Origin: Comamonas antarctica
GTDB lineage: Bacteria; Pseudomonadota; Gammaproteobacteria; Burkholderiales; Burkholderiaceae_C
Assembly (NCBI RefSeq): GCF_013363755.1
Contig: NZ_CP054840.1
Coordinates: 4,062,001 to 4,126,000 of the forward strand
Direction: 5' to 3'
Length of the DNA: 64,000 nucleotides
The notes below the pieces were generated by a model. The model was not told the DNA's origin. It was given only the letters and a program-made list of their open reading frames with translations, and did no database searches. Below are positions 8,746 through 19,405 of this stretch, piece after piece. How positions within the stretch are numbered: position 1 is the first letter of the stretch; each line of letters opens with the position of its first letter. Both the position numbers and the translations under genes were made by a program.

Positions 8746-9515
8746 CACATCGTCTTGATGCGTTCCACCATCTCGCGCGCGAATTCGACAAAGGCCTTGC
8801 TGCCCTTGGCCGACGGATCGAACACCACGCCCGGCACGCCGTAGCTTGGCGCTTCGGCCAGGCGCACATTGCGCGGAATCACGGTGTTGAACACCTTGTC
8901 GCCGAAATGGTCCTTGAGCTGGTCGCTGACCTGCTGCTGCAGCGTGGTGCGGGTGTCGAACATCACACGCAGCAGGCCGATGATCTGCAGGTCCGGATTC
9001 AGGTTGGCATGCACCTGCTTGATGGTGTTGACCAGGTCGGTCAGGCCTTCGAGCGCGAAGTACTCGCACTGCATCGGCACCACCACGCCATTGGCCGCGC
9101 ACAGGCCGTTGAGCGTGAGCATCGACAGGCTGGGCGGGCAGTCGACCAGCACGAAGTCGTAGTCCGCATCGACGGCCGCGAGCGCGCCCTTGAGGCGCTT
9201 GTCGCGGCGGTCGAGGGCCACGAGTTCGACTTCGGCGCCGGTCAGTTCGCGGTTCGCGCCCAGCACGTGGTAGCCGACCTTCTCGGAAAACACCGCGGCT
9301 TCCTGCACCGTGGCGTTTTCCAGCAGCACGTCATAGACCGTGAGCTCGAGGCTGCGCTTGTCCACGCCCGAACCCATGGTGGCGTTGCCCTGCGGGTCCA
9401 TGTCGATGAGCAGCACGCGCTGGCCGATCTTGGCCAGGCCCGCAGCGAGGTTCACGCAGGTGGTGGTCTTGCCGACGCCACCCTTTTGATTGGCAATACA
9501 GAAAATCTTGGCCAT
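8745..9515 (-). CDS. parA: Chromosome partition ATPase ParA
   Basis: A 256-residue deviant-Walker ATPase of the Soj type. The Walker A motif KGGVGKTT is at residues 11-18, Walker A' in LLIDMDPQGNATMGSG about residues 35-50, and VDCPPSLSMLT (Walker B) near residue 125. It lacks the N-terminal DNA-binding extension of plasmid ParA, as expected for a chromosomal protein. It dimerises with ATP on DNA and is stimulated by ParB bound to parS, moving the origin. It is the first gene of a parA-hydrolase-parB series. A LysE-type gene ends 17 bp upstream on the same strand. Confidence 0.97.
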   Translation of the reverse strand: MAKIFCIANQKGGVGKTTTCVNLAAGLAKIGQRVLLIDMDPQGNATMGSGVDKRSLELTVYDVLLENATVQEAAVFSEKVGYHVLGANRELTGAEVELVALDRRDKRLKGALAAVDADYDFVLVDCPPSLSMLTLNGLCAANGVVVPMQCEYFALEGLTDLVNTIKQVHANLNPDLQIIGLLRVMFDTRTTLQQQVSDQLKDHFGDKVFNTVIPRNVRLAEAPSYGVPGVVFDPSAKGSKAFVEFAREMVERIKTM

Positions 9516-9531
9516 AGGGCTTTCGGATAAC

Positions 9532-10146
9532 TTATTTGGAAATGGCCAGCTTGATGCCGAAGCCGATGAGGAAGGTGCCCGCGGTTTTCTCCAGCATCTG
9601 CACCAGGCGCGGGTTGGCGCGCAGGCGGTCGGCCAGCAAGCGCGTGAGCAGGACCACGGCCAGCGAGTACAGCAGCGTCAACGCCGCCACGGTGGCCGCC
9701 ATCAGCGCAAAGGTCGGCAGGCCCTGGTGCGTTGCCGGGTCGACAAACAGCGGAAAGAACGCCATGTAGAAAACAATCGCCTTCGGATTGAGCAAGGTGA
9801 TCAGCGCGCCCTGGCGAAAGTAATGGTGCGGCTGCATCTTCAGCACCGGCGCCGCGCCGGGACGCGCCAGCAGCATGCGCAGACCCAGCCAGGCCAGGTA
9901 GGCCGCGCCCAGCCATTGCAGGGCCGCAAATGCCGCCGGATGCGCGGCCAGCAGCGCCGCCATGCCGGCCACGGCCAGCCACATCAGTACCTGGTCGGCG
10001 GCAATGACGCCGGCGCAGGCCGCCATGCCGGCGCGCACCCCGCCCTGCCCCGTCGACGTGATCAGCGCCAGATTGCCGGGGCCGGGAATCATCAGGAACA
10101 GCACAATGGCAGCGACAAACGCGCCGTAATCAGCAACGCCCAACAT
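9532..10146 (-). CDS. LysE/RhtB-family amino-acid exporter
   Basis: A 204-residue membrane protein with about six helices. It opens with a long hydrophobic segment containing the family motif IPGPGNLALITSTGQGG (residues 20-36), then GAAYLAWLGLRML, and later LLNPKAIVFYMAFFPLFV, all standard for LysE/RhtB translocators, which export amino acids or derivatives such as homoserine lactone. ATG 10146 is chosen because it gives the usual short N-terminus before the first helix; the open frame continues 66 codons upstream without support. It lies between rsmG and parA on the same strand, 16 bp before parA. The substrate cannot be inferred. Confidence 0.88.
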   Translation of the reverse strand: MLGVADYGAFVAAIVLFLMIPGPGNLALITSTGQGGVRAGMAACAGVIAADQVLMWLAVAGMAALLAAHPAAFAALQWLGAAYLAWLGLRMLLARPGAAPVLKMQPHHYFRQGALITLLNPKAIVFYMAFFPLFVDPATHQGLPTFALMAATVAALTLLYSLAVVLLTRLLADRLRANPRLVQMLEKTAGTFLIGFGIKLAISK

Positions 10147-10243
10147 GTTCTTTCCCGGCTCCAAAAGCTTGGAGTTTATGCGAGCCGGGAAAATGCGCAG
10201 CGGCGGCGGCCGCGCGACAGGCTGCGCATGTCGGCAAAAAGCA

Positions 10244-10903
10244 TCAAAGCTTGCGCATCCAGACGATGCAGCGCTCGGCATCGAGCGCCGGAACCTGCAG
10301 CTGTTCCACGTGGAACACGTCCACATCGGCGGGCAGCGCGGCAATCTCGTCAGCCGGGTATTTGCCCTTCATCGCGAACCAGACGCCGTCATCGGCCAAG
10401 GCCGGGCGCGACCAGCTGGTGAAGTCGGGCAGCGAGGCGAACGCGCGGCAGCTGACCACGGCATGCGCCCGGGTCAGCGATTCGACGCGCGCATGGATGC
10501 CATGCAGGTTGCGCAGCTTCAGGCTCACCGCGGCCTGCTGGATGAACGCGGCCTTCTTGGCCACGGTGTCGACGCAGCTCACATCGACCTCGGGGCAGCA
10601 GATCGCAAACACCACGCCGGGCAGGCCGCCGCCCGAGCCGACGTCGAGCAGCGGAATCAGCTGGCCTTCGGCGCGCGGCAGGGTCTGCACATGCTGCTGC
10701 AGCGGCGCGACAGCGGCCAGGCTGTCGAGCAGGTGATGGGTCAGCATCTCCTGCGGATCGCGCACGGCCGTGAGGTTGTAGACCTTGTTCCACTTCTGCA
10801 GCAGCGCCAGGAACTCCAGCAGCAGATCGACCTGGGCCGGTGTCAGCGCCAGGCCCAGTTGCGCGATGCCCTGCTCCAGCGTGGGTCGCAGCGTGGCGCT
10901 CAT
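10244..10903 (-). CDS. rsmG: 16S rRNA (guanine-527-N7)-methyltransferase RsmG (GidB)
   Basis: A 219-residue class I SAM methyltransferase that methylates G527 of 16S rRNA. It shows [26 protein letters not shown] (about residues 38-63), the SAM-binding motif [12 protein letters not shown] (about 85-97), and the family's [17 protein letters not shown]. Its start codon overlaps the mnmG stop as ATGA at 10900-10903, the conserved gidA-gidB coupling. A perfect parS lies inside its coding sequence near the 3' end, so part of this gene has a second role as a partition site. Confidence 0.96.
   Translation of the reverse strand: MSATLRPTLEQGIAQLGLALTPAQVDLLLEFLALLQKWNKVYNLTAVRDPQEMLTHHLLDSLAAVAPLQQHVQTLPRAEGQLIPLLDVGSGGGLPGVVFAICCPEVDVSCVDTVAKKAAFIQQAAVSLKLRNLHGIHARVESLTRAHAVVSCRAFASLPDFTSWSRPALADDGVWFAMKGKYPADEIAALPADVDVFHVEQLQVPALDAERCIVWMRKL
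10302..10317. other. parS site, perfect 16-bp palindrome, inside rsmG
   Basis: The sequence TGTTCCACGTGGAACA is a perfect palindrome and matches the bacterial parS consensus (TGTTNCACGTGNAACA) at every position. It lies in the coding region of rsmG, 2.1 kb from parB. ParB is expected to load here. Confidence 0.95.
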
Positions 10904-12873
10904 GCGGCCTCTCCCTTGGCGGCCTGGGCGTTCTGCGCGAAGCCGCGGAAGCCGCCCTTCTTCAGGTGCACCATCAGCAGAGAGATCGTGGCCGGCGTGA
11001 TGCCCGAGATGCGCGAGGCCTGGCCCAGGGTTTCGGGGCGGTGCTTTTGCAGCGTCTGGCGCGCCTCGAACGACAGCGCCGTGACCTGCAGATAGTCGAG
11101 GTCGGCCGGCAGGCGCTGGTGCTCGAGGTGCGCGGCGCGCTCGACCTCGTCCTTCTGGCGGTCGATATAGCCCGCGTACTTGGCGCCGATCTCGACCTGC
11201 TCGATCACCGAATCGCTCAGTTCGCCCAGCGTTTCACGTGAAACAGCAGCCGACTGGTATTTGCCGCCGTCAAGGCTCACCAGCTGTGGATAATTCACAT
11301 CGGGCCGGCGCAGCAACTCGAACAGGCTGTATTCGTGCTCGATGGCCTTGCCCAGCACGCGCTCGGATTCGGCGGCCGGCAGGTTGCGCGGGCTGACCCA
11401 GGTCGACTTCAGGCGCTGGGTCTCGCGCTCCACGGCTTCGCGCTTGCGGCTGAAGGCCTCCCAGCGCGCATCGTCGACCAGGCCCAGGCGGCGGCCGGTT
11501 TCCGTGAGGCGCATGTCGGCGTTGTCTTCGCGCAGCTGCAGCCGGAATTCGGCCCGGCTGGTGAACATGCGGTAGGGCTCGGTCACGCCCTTGGTGATCA
11601 GGTCGTCGACCAGCACGCCCAGGTAGGCCTCGTCGCGGCCCGGAGTCCAGGGCGCGTCGCCGCGCGCCTGCAGCGCCGCGTTCAGGCCGGCAAACAGGCC
11701 TTGCGCCGCGGCCTCTTCGTAGCCGGTCGTGCCGTTGATCTGGCCGGCGAAGAACAGGCCGTTGATCTGCTTGGTCTCGAAGCTGGCCTTGAGCGAGCGC
11801 GGGTCGAAATAATCGTATTCGATCGCATAGCCCGGGCGCAGGATGTGCGCGTTCTCCAGGCCCTTCATCGAGCGCACCAGTTCGTACTGGATGTCGAACG
11901 GCAGGCTGGTCGAGATGCCGTTGGGATAGTACTCGTGCGTGGTCAGGCCTTCGGGCTCGAGAAAGATCTGGTGGCTGTCCTTGTCGGCAAAGCGGTTGAT
12001 CTTGTCCTCGACGCTGGGACAGTAGCGCGGGCCGACGCCCTCGATCTTGCCGGTGAACATCGGGCTGCGGTCGAAACCCGAGCGGATGATGTCATGCGTG
12101 CGCTCGTTGGTGTGCGTGACCCAGCACGGCATCTGTTGCGGGTGCATGGCGGCGTTGCCCATATAGCTGAACACCGGCAGCTCGCCTTCGTTGACGCCGC
12201 CGGGCATGCCGTCGCCAGGCTGCTCCTCGCACTGCGAGAAATCAATGCTGCGGCCGTCGATGCGCGGCGGCGTGCCGGTCTTGAGCCGGCCTTGCGGCAG
12301 CTGCAGTTCCTTGAGCCGCGCCGACAGGCTCACGGCCGGCGGGTCGCCCGCGCGGCCGGCCGCGTAGTTGTTCAGGCCGACATGGATCTTGCCATCGAGG
12401 AAGGTGCCGGCGGTGAGCACCACGGCGCGCGCGCGAAAGCGGATGCCGACCTGGGTCACGGCGCCGACGACGCGCTCGCCTTCGACCATCAGGTCATCGA
12501 CGGCCTGCTGGAACAGCCACAGATTCGACTGGTTCTCGAGCATGCGGCGGATCGCGGCCTTGTAGAGGATGCGGTCGGCCTGGGCGCGCGTGGCGCGCAC
12601 GGCCGGGCCCTTGGAGCTGTTGAGGATGCGGAACTGGATGCCGCCCTCGTCCGTGGCCAGCGCCATGGCGCCGCCCAGCGCATCGACTTCCTTGACCAGA
12701 TGGCCCTTGCCGATGCCGCCGATCGACGGGTTGCAGCTCATCTGGCCCAGCGTCTCGATGTTGTGGGTCAGCAGCAGCGTCTTGCTGCCCATGCGGGCAG
12801 CCGCCAGCGCCGCCTCGGTGCCGGCGTGGCCTCCGCCTACGACGATGACATCAAATTCTTGGGGATACAACAT
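10900..12873 (-). CDS. mnmG: tRNA uridine-34 carboxymethylaminomethyl enzyme MnmG (GidA)
   Basis: A 657-residue FAD enzyme that, with MnmE, modifies U34 of certain tRNAs. The FAD-binding motif [21 protein letters not shown] is at residues 9-29; [47 protein letters not shown] and the C-terminal [19 protein letters not shown] are family hallmarks. ATG 12873 is chosen because it places [15 protein letters not shown] at the start; the longer frame has an unlikely 41-residue leader. It is the first gene of the mnmG-rsmG pair. The coding region also contains one near-perfect parS (11230) and one perfect DnaA box (11285-11293). Confidence 0.97.
   Translation of the reverse strand: MLYPQEFDVIVVGGGHAGTEAALAAARMGSKTLLLTHNIETLGQMSCNPSIGGIGKGHLVKEVDALGGAMALATDEGGIQFRILNSSKGPAVRATRAQADRILYKAAIRRMLENQSNLWLFQQAVDDLMVEGERVVGAVTQVGIRFRARAVVLTAGTFLDGKIHVGLNNYAAGRAGDPPAVSLSARLKELQLPQGRLKTGTPPRIDGRSIDFSQCEEQPGDGMPGGVNEGELPVFSYMGNAAMHPQQMPCWVTHTNERTHDIIRSGFDRSPMFTGKIEGVGPRYCPSVEDKINRFADKDSHQIFLEPEGLTTHEYYPNGISTSLPFDIQYELVRSMKGLENAHILRPGYAIEYDYFDPRSLKASFETKQINGLFFAGQINGTTGYEEAAAQGLFAGLNAALQARGDAPWTPGRDEAYLGVLVDDLITKGVTEPYRMFTSRAEFRLQLREDNADMRLTETGRRLGLVDDARWEAFSRKREAVERETQRLKSTWVSPRNLPAAESERVLGKAIEHEYSLFELLRRPDVNYPQLVSLDGGKYQSAAVSRETLGELSDSVIEQVEIGAKYAGYIDRQKDEVERAAHLEHQRLPADLDYLQVTALSFEARQTLQKHRPETLGQASRISGITPATISLLMVHLKKGGFRGFAQNAQAAKGEAA
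11230..11245. other. parS-like site inside mnmG (one mismatch)
   Basis: CGTTTCACGTGAAACA differs from TGTTTCACGTGAAACA only at the first base. The 14-bp core is a perfect palindrome. The site is within mnmG and 0.9 kb from the perfect site in rsmG. Binding is likely but may be weaker. Confidence 0.75.
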
Positions 12874-13108
12874 GCAAAAACTCCGGGGCCGGGGTTTGTT
12901 CACCGGCCCATAATCTTTTCGCAGCGCGCCTGCGCCGGCCCGCACGGCGGAAGGCCCCTGTAGCCATCCTTGCGGGAGAACCCGCAATTTTCCCACTTTT
13001 GCGTTTTTTTCGCCGCCTGTCCCCGGGCGACCCTGAAAACCGCCTGACGGCGGTCAGCGCCTGCGGCGCAGCGTTAGCATGGAATGTCCATCACTCCATT
13101 GCAAAACC

Positions 13109-13714
13109 ATGAAGCTCTACTACAGCCCCGGCGCCTGTTCGCTGTCCCCGCAAATCGTGCTGCAGGAATCGGGCCTGGCCTATGAACCCGTGCTGGCCAG
13201 CACCAAGACCCATCAGCTGGCCGATGGCACCGACTTCTACACCATCAACCCGCTGGGCTATGTGCCCGTGCTCGAACTCGACAACGGTGCGCGCCTGCGC
13301 GAAGGCCCGGCCATCGTGCAATACATTGCCGACCAGGCGCCCGAGAAGAACCTGGCCCCGGCCAACGGCAGCTTCGAGCGCTATCAGCTGCAGCAATGGC
13401 TCAACTTCATCGGCACCGAAATCCACAAGGGCTTCGGTCCGATGTTCAAGCCGGACACGCCCGAGAACTACAAGCCGATCGCGCTGGCGGCCCTGAGCAA
13501 GCGCATGCAGTGGGTGGACGGGCAGCTGGCCGGCAAGAGCTATCTGCTGGGCGAGCAGTTCAGCGTTGCCGATGCGTATTTCTTCACGGTGTCGCGTTGG
13601 AGCGGATTTGTCGGGCTCGATCTGTCGGGCATGCCCAATATCCGCGCGTTCCAGGAGCGCATGGAACAGCGCCCAGCGGTGCAGGCGGCGCTGAAGATCG
13701 AAGCGAAGAAATAA
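13109..13714 (+). CDS. gst: Glutathione S-transferase, beta class (GstA-like)
   Basis: A 201-residue protein that conjugates or reduces substrates with glutathione in the cytoplasm. It opens with MKLYYSPGACSLSPQIVLQESG, which carries the beta-class cysteine (Cys10) in the PGACS motif; NPLGYVPVLELDNG and LREGPAIVQYIADQ form the glutathione-binding thioredoxin-fold half, and an all-helical C-terminal half ends with the usual SVADAYFFTVSRW and NIRAFQERMEQRPAVQAAL. ATG 13109 starts at the conserved MKLYY; an in-frame ATG 10 codons earlier lacks support. It is monocistronic: mnmG is divergent upstream and a repeat follows downstream. Confidence 0.93.
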   Translation: MKLYYSPGACSLSPQIVLQESGLAYEPVLASTKTHQLADGTDFYTINPLGYVPVLELDNGARLREGPAIVQYIADQAPEKNLAPANGSFERYQLQQWLNFIGTEIHKGFGPMFKPDTPENYKPIALAALSKRMQWVDGQLAGKSYLLGEQFSVADAYFFTVSRWSGFVGLDLSGMPNIRAFQERMEQRPAVQAALKIEAKK

Positions 13715-13736
13715 CTCCGAAGGGCTCGCTTGAGGG

Positions 13737-13790
13737 CAGGCCGTTCATCCTTCGCCAGGTAGCCCTGCGCCAGGCTCAGGACGAACGGGA
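13737..13790. repeat. Dispersed palindromic repeat, copy 1
   Basis: Contains CCGTTCATCCTTCG and, after a 19-bp loop, CAGGCTCAGGACGAACGG, which can pair as an imperfect hairpin. It belongs to the same family as copies near 20.2, 29.3, 49.0 and 58.2 kb. It is intergenic, downstream of gst. Confidence 0.75.
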
Positions 13791-13897
13791 TTTGGCTGTT
13801 GGCTCGCCCCCCCGTTGGCCGTGAGCTTGCCCGCGCGGCCCGGCCGAAGGGCCTGAGCTTATTGCAGGCCCGTCAAAGGACCTCTTGGCCTGTCCTC

Positions 13898-13913
13898 TGT
13901 TCCACGTGGAACA
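13898..13913. other. parS site, perfect 16-bp palindrome, intergenic
   Basis: TGTTCCACGTGGAACA again, a perfect consensus parS, about 90 bp before the Old Yellow Enzyme gene. It is 5.7 kb from parB. Confidence 0.95.
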
Positions 13914-14005
13914 CGCCCCTCCCCCGTCCGCCAAGAACAGCGGACAGACAGGATGAACCAGGTCTGCTAAGGTTTTTGCTTGTCCGCAACGCAAGAAAGC
14001 ACTTC

Positions 14006-15124
14006 ATGCCCACCCTGTTCGATCCTGTCAAAGCCGGCAAGCTGCAATTGCCCAACCGCATCGCCATGGCGCCGCTGACGCGCAATCGCTCGCCTGAAGC
14101 CATTCCCACGGAACTGACCGCCACCTACTACGCGCAGCGCGCCAGCGCCGGCCTGCTGATCAGCGAGGCCACGGCCATCAGCCAGCAGGGCCAGGGCTAC
14201 GCCGATGTGCCCGGCCTCTACGGCTCGGAGCAGCTCGAAGGCTGGAAGCGCGTGACCGATGCCGTGCATGAAGCCGGCGGGCGCATCGTGACCCAGCTGT
14301 GGCACGTGGGCCGGATCTCGCATGAATCGCTGCAGCCGGACCAGCAGGCGCCCGTGGCGCCGTCGGCCATCACGGCCAAATCCAAGACCTATCTGATCGA
14401 CGCCGAGACCGGCAAGGGCCATTTCGCGCCCACCTCGGCGCCGCGCGCGCTCGACCCCACCGAGCTGCCGGGAATCGTCCACAGCTTCGTGGTCGCGGCG
14501 CGCAACGCGGTGCAGACCGCCGGGTTCGACGGCGTGGAAATCCATGCCGCCAACGGCTACCTGCTCGACCAGTTCCTCAAGACCGGCGCCAACCAGCGCA
14601 CCGACGACTACGGCGGCAGCATCGCCAACCGCGCGCGCCTGCTGCTCGAGGTGACGCGTGCGGTGGCCGATGCCATCGGCGGCGAGCGCACCGGCATCCG
14701 CCTGTCGCCCGTGACGCCCGCCAACGACATCGTCGACGATGATCCGCAGCCGCTGTTCGAGCATGTGGTGCGCGAACTCGCGAAGCTGGACCTGGCCTAT
14801 ATGCACATCATCGAAGGCGCGACCGGCGGCCCGCGCGACCTGCCCGAGCGCCCGTTCGACTATGCCGCGCTGCAATCGGCCTACCGCAGCGCGGGCGGCC
14901 AGGGCGCATGGATGGTCAACAACGGCTACGACCGCGAAGCTGCCATCGACGCCGTGGCCCGCGGCCATGCCGACATCGTGGCCTTCGGCAAGGCCTTCAT
15001 CTCCAACCCCGACCTGGTGCATCGGCTGCACGACGACCTGCCGCTCGCGCCCTGGGACCAGAGCACCTTCTATGGCGGCGGCGCCAAGGGCTATACGGAC
15101 TACCCGCGCTACGGCGCCAAGTAA
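14006..15124 (+). CDS. Old Yellow Enzyme-family FMN ene-reductase (NemA-like)
   Basis: A 372-residue TIM-barrel flavoenzyme that reduces activated C=C bonds (N-ethylmaleimide, nitrate esters, enones) with NAD(P)H. Visible hallmarks: LFDPVKAGKLQLPNRIAMAPLTRNR at the start, QLWHVGRISH, the ligand-binding pair in EIHAANGYLLDQFLK (H and N, about residues 179-182), NQRTDDYGGSIANRARLLLEV, and ADIVAFGKAFISNPDLV for FMN phosphate binding. ATG 14006 matches the family start. It stands alone, between a parS site and a strong terminator, and no regulator gene is adjacent. Confidence 0.93.
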   Translation: MPTLFDPVKAGKLQLPNRIAMAPLTRNRSPEAIPTELTATYYAQRASAGLLISEATAISQQGQGYADVPGLYGSEQLEGWKRVTDAVHEAGGRIVTQLWHVGRISHESLQPDQQAPVAPSAITAKSKTYLIDAETGKGHFAPTSAPRALDPTELPGIVHSFVVAARNAVQTAGFDGVEIHAANGYLLDQFLKTGANQRTDDYGGSIANRARLLLEVTRAVADAIGGERTGIRLSPVTPANDIVDDDPQPLFEHVVRELAKLDLAYMHIIEGATGGPRDLPERPFDYAALQSAYRSAGGQGAWMVNNGYDREAAIDAVARGHADIVAFGKAFISNPDLVHRLHDDLPLAPWDQSTFYGGGAKGYTDYPRYGAK

Positions 15125-15138
15125 GGCCCGCAGAATGC

Positions 15139-15172
15139 AAAAAGCCCATGGCCGCGAGGCCATGGGCTTTTT
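15139..15172. terminator. Strong intrinsic terminator
   Basis: Stem AAGCCCATGGCC / GGCCATGGGCTT with loop GCGA, flanked by AAA and TTTTT. It lies between the Old Yellow Enzyme gene and the convergent chemotaxis receptor. Confidence 0.92.
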
Positions 15173-15291
15173 TATTTTGCCGCCGGACCGCCGGATGGCC
15201 GGCCCCGCCCAAGGCAAGATGCGCCCCCTTGGGGTGGCCCGCATAGGGGCAGCGACCCACACGCAGTGGGGAAGCGTGGGGGCTTTTTGCT

Positions 15292-16974
15292 TCAGGCGCT
15301 GATCAGCGGCCGGCTCGGCGCGGCCGTCACCAGTGCCGGCTCGACCGGCTGGGCCGACTGCGGCGTCTGGCCTGCGGCATAGCCGACCGCGGCACGCATC
15401 ATGCCGGTGTCGTTGGCCAGGCGGAACTGGCTCACGACCTGGGCCAGGCGTGCGGCCTGCTCGCGCAGCGACTGCGCAGCCGCGGCCGATTGCTCGACCA
15501 GCGCCGCGTTCTGCTGCGTCATCTGGTCGATATCGCCCACGGCCTGGTTCACCTGGCCAATGCCCGACGACTGTTCGCCCGAGGCCGCGGTGATCTCGCC
15601 AATGATGTCGCCCACGCGCTGCACGCTGCTGACGATCTCCTGCATGGCCTTGCCCGCATCCTCGACCTGGCGCACGCCGCCGCCCACGGCCTGTTCGCTG
15701 CTCTGGATCAGCGCCTTGATCTCGCTGGCGGCCTGCGCAGAGCGCTGGGCCAGGTTGCGTACCTCGCCGGCCACCACGGCAAAGCCGCGGCCTTGCTCGC
15801 CCGCGCGTGCGGCTTCCACCGCCGCGTTCAGCGCCAGGATGTTGGTCTGGAAGGCAATCGAATCGATCAGGCCGATGATGTCGCCGATCTTGCGGCTCGA
15901 GGCGGTGATTTCCTGCATGCTGACCACGGCCTGCTGCACGATCTGGCCGCCCTGCGTGGCCGTGCCCGAAGCCGAGGCCGAGAGCTGGTTGGCAAGCTGC
16001 GAAGACGAGGCGGTCTGCTGCACCGTCGAGGTCAGCTGCGACAGCGAGGCCACGGTTTCCTGCAGGTTGCTCGCGGTCTGCTCGGTACGCGCCGACAGGT
16101 CTTCGTTGCCCGAAGCGATTTCCTGGCTGGCCGTGGCAATGTTGCCGCTGGCATCGCGCACCTGGCGCACCATGGTGCTCAGGCCGTCCTGCATTTCCTC
16201 CAGCGAGCGCTGCAGCTCGGCGACTTCATCGCGGCCGACGATCTCGGTGCGCTGCGACAGGTCGCCCTGCGCGATCGCACGCGTGGTCTCGCGCACCCGC
16301 TCCAGCGGACGGCAGATCGAGACCATGTTCAGCAGCGTCAGCGGCACCACCAGCAGGATGGCAATCGCCACCGCCAGCACGAACAGCCACTGCGTCTGGT
16401 CGGCCACGGCCTGCTCCTGCGCGATCAATGCGTCCACCTGGCTGTTGAGCAGCTTTTCCAGCTCGACCATGGTCTTGTCGGCCTCGGCAAACTCGGCCAT
16501 GGCGTTGGCGCCCATGCGATTGGCAATGGTCGCGGTGTCGTAGCCGCCGGCTTCGAGCTGGCGCGCCACATGCTGGAACTTCTGGCTGTAGCTGTCCAGG
16601 CGCGCCAGCACGCTGGTGATCAGCGCCTTGTCCGCGTCCTCGCCGCCGGTGAGGAAACGGCCGCCAATGCTTTTCGCATTCTCGAGGCCCTGGTTCCATT
16701 CGCCCTGGGCCTTGCGCACCGCTTCGGGACGCTCGTACTGGATGATCATGTCCTTTTCGGCCAGGCGCACATCGGCCATCGATTTGCGCAGGTCCACCAA
16801 GTGGCGCAGCTTGGTATGCGACTGGTCGATGAACTGCTGGCTCATGTCATGGATGCGCAGCATCCCCCACATACCCGCACCGCCGAGCAGCGCGAGCAGC
16901 GTCAGCACCATCACAATCGCGCCAACCATCCGCATCCGGATGGTGGCCATCCGCATGAGCACCAAAACATTCAT
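15292..16974 (-). CDS. Methyl-accepting chemotaxis protein
   Basis: A 560-residue inner-membrane chemoreceptor. Order: first membrane helix about residues 15-36 ([22 protein letters not shown]); a periplasmic four-helix-bundle ligand domain about 37-190; second membrane helix about 192-212 ([19 protein letters not shown]); HAMP domain about 213-268; then the cytoplasmic signalling hairpin, with the highly conserved tip region [20 protein letters not shown] and [19 protein letters not shown]. The C-terminal tail is Ala/Pro-rich and lacks an NWETF CheR-docking pentapeptide. The ligand is unknown. No che genes are nearby, so it should join a receptor array encoded elsewhere. Confidence 0.95.
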   Translation of the reverse strand: MNVLVLMRMATIRMRMVGAIVMVLTLLALLGGAGMWGMLRIHDMSQQFIDQSHTKLRHLVDLRKSMADVRLAEKDMIIQYERPEAVRKAQGEWNQGLENAKSIGGRFLTGGEDADKALITSVLARLDSYSQKFQHVARQLEAGGYDTATIANRMGANAMAEFAEADKTMVELEKLLNSQVDALIAQEQAVADQTQWLFVLAVAIAILLVVPLTLLNMVSICRPLERVRETTRAIAQGDLSQRTEIVGRDEVAELQRSLEEMQDGLSTMVRQVRDASGNIATASQEIASGNEDLSARTEQTASNLQETVASLSQLTSTVQQTASSSQLANQLSASASGTATQGGQIVQQAVVSMQEITASSRKIGDIIGLIDSIAFQTNILALNAAVEAARAGEQGRGFAVVAGEVRNLAQRSAQAASEIKALIQSSEQAVGGGVRQVEDAGKAMQEIVSSVQRVGDIIGEITAASGEQSSGIGQVNQAVGDIDQMTQQNAALVEQSAAAAQSLREQAARLAQVVSQFRLANDTGMMRAAVGYAAGQTPQSAQPVEPALVTAAPSRPLISA

Positions 16975-17068
16975 GATCTATCGTCCTCTCACTGACAGGC
17001 AAACTGCGGAGTTCCGCAGGAACAAAATGTTGCAGTTTGCCAGAGGTCGAAGAAAAGTAGCCCATGGT

Positions 17069-19327
17069 TTAGCGGGTATATGCGGTCTTTTTCAACAACA
17101 AGGCATTGGTCATGACCGTCACCGAGCTCAGGGCCATGGCCGCCCCGGCCACCACCGGGCTCAGATAGCCCAGTGCCGCGAGCGGAATCCCGGCCACGTT
17201 GAACGCAAAAGCCCAGAACAGGTTCTGCCGGATCTTGGCCACGGTGCGCCGCGAAAGGTCCAGCGCCTGCGCCACCAGCCGCGGGTCGCCGCGCATCAGC
17301 GTGATGCCGGCCGCGTGCATGGCCACGTCGGTGCCGTTGCCCATGGCCATACCGACATCGGCCGCCGCCAGCGCGGGCGCGTCGTTCACGCCATCGCCCA
17401 CCATGGCCACGATGCGGCCGCCCTGGCCCGCATCGCGCAGGCGCGCAATCTGCGCGGCCTTGTCGGCCGGCAGCACCTCGGCCAGCACCTCGCCTTGATC
17501 GGGGTCAAGCCCCAGGCGCCGCGCCATCGCCTGCGCCGCGCCGCGGTTGTCGCCCGAGACCATCACGGTGCGCAAACCGCGGGCCTTGAGTTCGGCCAGC
17601 GCCTCGGCCGCACCGGGCTTGGGCTCATCGCCAAAGCCCAGCAACGCGCGCAGTTCGAGGCCCTGGGCGCTGCGCTCGGCGACGGCCGAGACCGTCGCGC
17701 CGTCCTGCTGCCACTGCGCCGCGGCCTCGGCCCAGGGTGCGGCATCCAGGCCGCGCAATTCCAGCTCGCGCATCCAGCGCAGGCTGCCGATCAGCAGTTC
17801 GCTGCCCTGGGCCCGACCCTCGGTGCCGCGCCCTGCCACGGCGCGCACCTGCTCAGGTGTGGCGACCTCCAGCTGCCGCGCCTGCGCGGCCTGCATCACG
17901 GCACGCGCCAGCGGATGTTCGCTGCCGCTTTGCACGCTGGCCACGCGTGCCAGCAGCGCATTCTCGTCGGTGCCGGGCAGCGCCATGAAGCGCGTCAACT
18001 GCGGCTTGCCCTGGGTCAGCGTGCCGGTCTTGTCGAAGGCCACGGTGTCGACGCGGTGGGCCAGCTCCAGCGTCTGCGCATCCTTGATCAGGATGCCCTG
18101 CTTCGCGGCCACGCCCGTGCCGGCCATGATGGCCGTGGGCGTGGCCAGCCCGAGCGCGCAGGGACAGGCGATGACCAGCACCGCGACCGCATGGATCAGC
18201 GCCTCTTCGGCGGGCGCGCCAGCCAGCAGCCAGCCCACGAGCGTGACCAGCGCAATGCCCAGCACCACCGGCACGAACACCGCCGCGACCTTGTCCACGA
18301 GCCGCTGAATCGGCGCCTTGCCCGCCTGCGCATCCTCGACCAGCCGGATGATGCGCGCCAGCACGGTCTCGTTGCCGACGGCCTGCACCTCGAGCACGAT
18401 GCGGCCCTCGCCATTGATCGAGCCGCCGGTCAACGCATCGCCGGTTTCACGTGAAACCGGCAGCGGTTCGCCGGTCAGCATCGACTCATCGACCTGGGTA
18501 TGGCCTTCGCGCAGCACACCATCGACGGGAATGCGCTCGCCCGGGCGCACCACGATGCGGTCGCCGAGCATCACTTCGGCCACGGGCACATCGACCTCGC
18601 CATCGCGGCCCAGCAGGTGCGCGGTGTCGGGGCGCAGCGCATGCAACGCGCGGATGGCCTCGGTGGTCTGGCGCTTGGCGCGGCCTTCGAGCCACTTGCC
18701 CAGCATCACCAGCGTGATCACCACCGCCGACGCCTCGAAGTACAGATGCGGCTCGGTGCCGGACGGTGCCGTGAGCCACAGCCACATCGACAGGCCCCAG
18801 CCCGCCGAAGTGCCCAGTGCCACCAGCAGATCCATATTGCCCGTGCCCGCCTTGAGCGCATGCCAGCCGGCCTTGTAAAAGCGCGCGCCCAGCACGAACT
18901 GCACCGGTGTTGCCAGCACGAACTGCAGCCACGCCGGCAGCATCCAGTGCGCGCCCCAGAGCATGCCGACCATGGGCAGCACCAGCGGCAGCGACAACGC
19001 AATGCCCAGCGCCACCGGGCCGAACCCTGCCCAGGCCGAGACCTGCTGCGGCGGCCCGTCGGCCGATAACGGGTGCGGCTCATAGCCGGCGTCGCGCACG
19101 GCGCGCATCAGCCGGGCCTGCGTCTGCGCCGCGGTCTGGCCGGCATCGGCCTTGACCTGCACGCGCACGCTTTCGGTCGCCAGGTTGACCGAGGCCTGCG
19201 CCACGCCCGGTACGCGCTGCAGGGCGCGCTCGACACGGCCGACGCAACTGGCGCAGGTCATGCCGGATACGCCAAAGTCCACGTCGCTGAGCGTGGGGCC
19301 TGGAGGAGGAGTCGACGAGGTATTCAT
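17069..19327 (-). CDS. copA: Copper-exporting P1B-type ATPase CopA
   Basis: A 752-residue inner-membrane ATPase that exports Cu(I). One N-terminal heavy-metal domain with GMTCASC (about residues 21-27), eight expected helices, ion-site motif [10 protein letters not shown] in the sixth helix, phosphorylation motif [19 protein letters not shown] in the actuator domain, SEHPLA in the nucleotide domain and [17 protein letters not shown] at the hinge. ATG 19327 is chosen because it lies just after a CueR-type operator; an ATG nine codons earlier falls inside that operator. copZ and cueR are divergent across a 150-bp regulatory region. The coding sequence carries one parS-like palindrome. Confidence 0.96.
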   Translation of the reverse strand: MNTSSTPPPGPTLSDVDFGVSGMTCASCVGRVERALQRVPGVAQASVNLATESVRVQVKADAGQTAAQTQARLMRAVRDAGYEPHPLSADGPPQQVSAWAGFGPVALGIALSLPLVLPMVGMLWGAHWMLPAWLQFVLATPVQFVLGARFYKAGWHALKAGTGNMDLLVALGTSAGWGLSMWLWLTAPSGTEPHLYFEASAVVITLVMLGKWLEGRAKRQTTEAIRALHALRPDTAHLLGRDGEVDVPVAEVMLGDRIVVRPGERIPVDGVLREGHTQVDESMLTGEPLPVSRETGDALTGGSINGEGRIVLEVQAVGNETVLARIIRLVEDAQAGKAPIQRLVDKVAAVFVPVVLGIALVTLVGWLLAGAPAEEALIHAVAVLVIACPCALGLATPTAIMAGTGVAAKQGILIKDAQTLELAHRVDTVAFDKTGTLTQGKPQLTRFMALPGTDENALLARVASVQSGSEHPLARAVMQAAQARQLEVATPEQVRAVAGRGTEGRAQGSELLIGSLRWMRELELRGLDAAPWAEAAAQWQQDGATVSAVAERSAQGLELRALLGFGDEPKPGAAEALAELKARGLRTVMVSGDNRGAAQAMARRLGLDPDQGEVLAEVLPADKAAQIARLRDAGQGGRIVAMVGDGVNDAPALAAADVGMAMGNGTDVAMHAAGITLMRGDPRLVAQALDLSRRTVAKIRQNLFWAFAFNVAGIPLAALGYLSPVVAGAAMALSSVTVMTNALLLKKTAYTR
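18443..18458. other. parS-like palindrome inside copA (two end mismatches)
   Basis: GGTTTCACGTGAAACC keeps the 14-bp parS core GTTTCACGTGAAAC but has G and C in place of the outer T and A. It sits in a 20-bp perfect palindrome (18441-18460). It may be a weak ParB site. Confidence 0.55.
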
Positions 19328-19341
19328 GGCCCAGAGGTTAA

Positions 19342-19362
19342 ACCTTGACGTCATGTGAAGGT
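19342..19362 (-). promoter_or_regulatory. CueR-type operator for copA
   Basis: ACCTTGACGTCATGTGAAGGT: a 21-bp dyad with ACCTT/AAGGT arms, the layout of MerR-family copper operators, lying 15 bp before the copA start. Read on the minus strand it is preceded by TTG, giving the TTGACC -35 element used by CueR promoters. Confidence 0.8.
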
Positions 19363-19405
19363 CAAGCCTACTGCCCTGTGGACATGTGGATAACTACGGT
19401 GCTTG

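Noticed and set aside
7311..9515. Plasmid-type partition system
   Set aside because: ParA lacks the N-terminal extension of plasmid ParA, and the genes neighbour rsmG and mnmG with consensus chromosomal parS sites.
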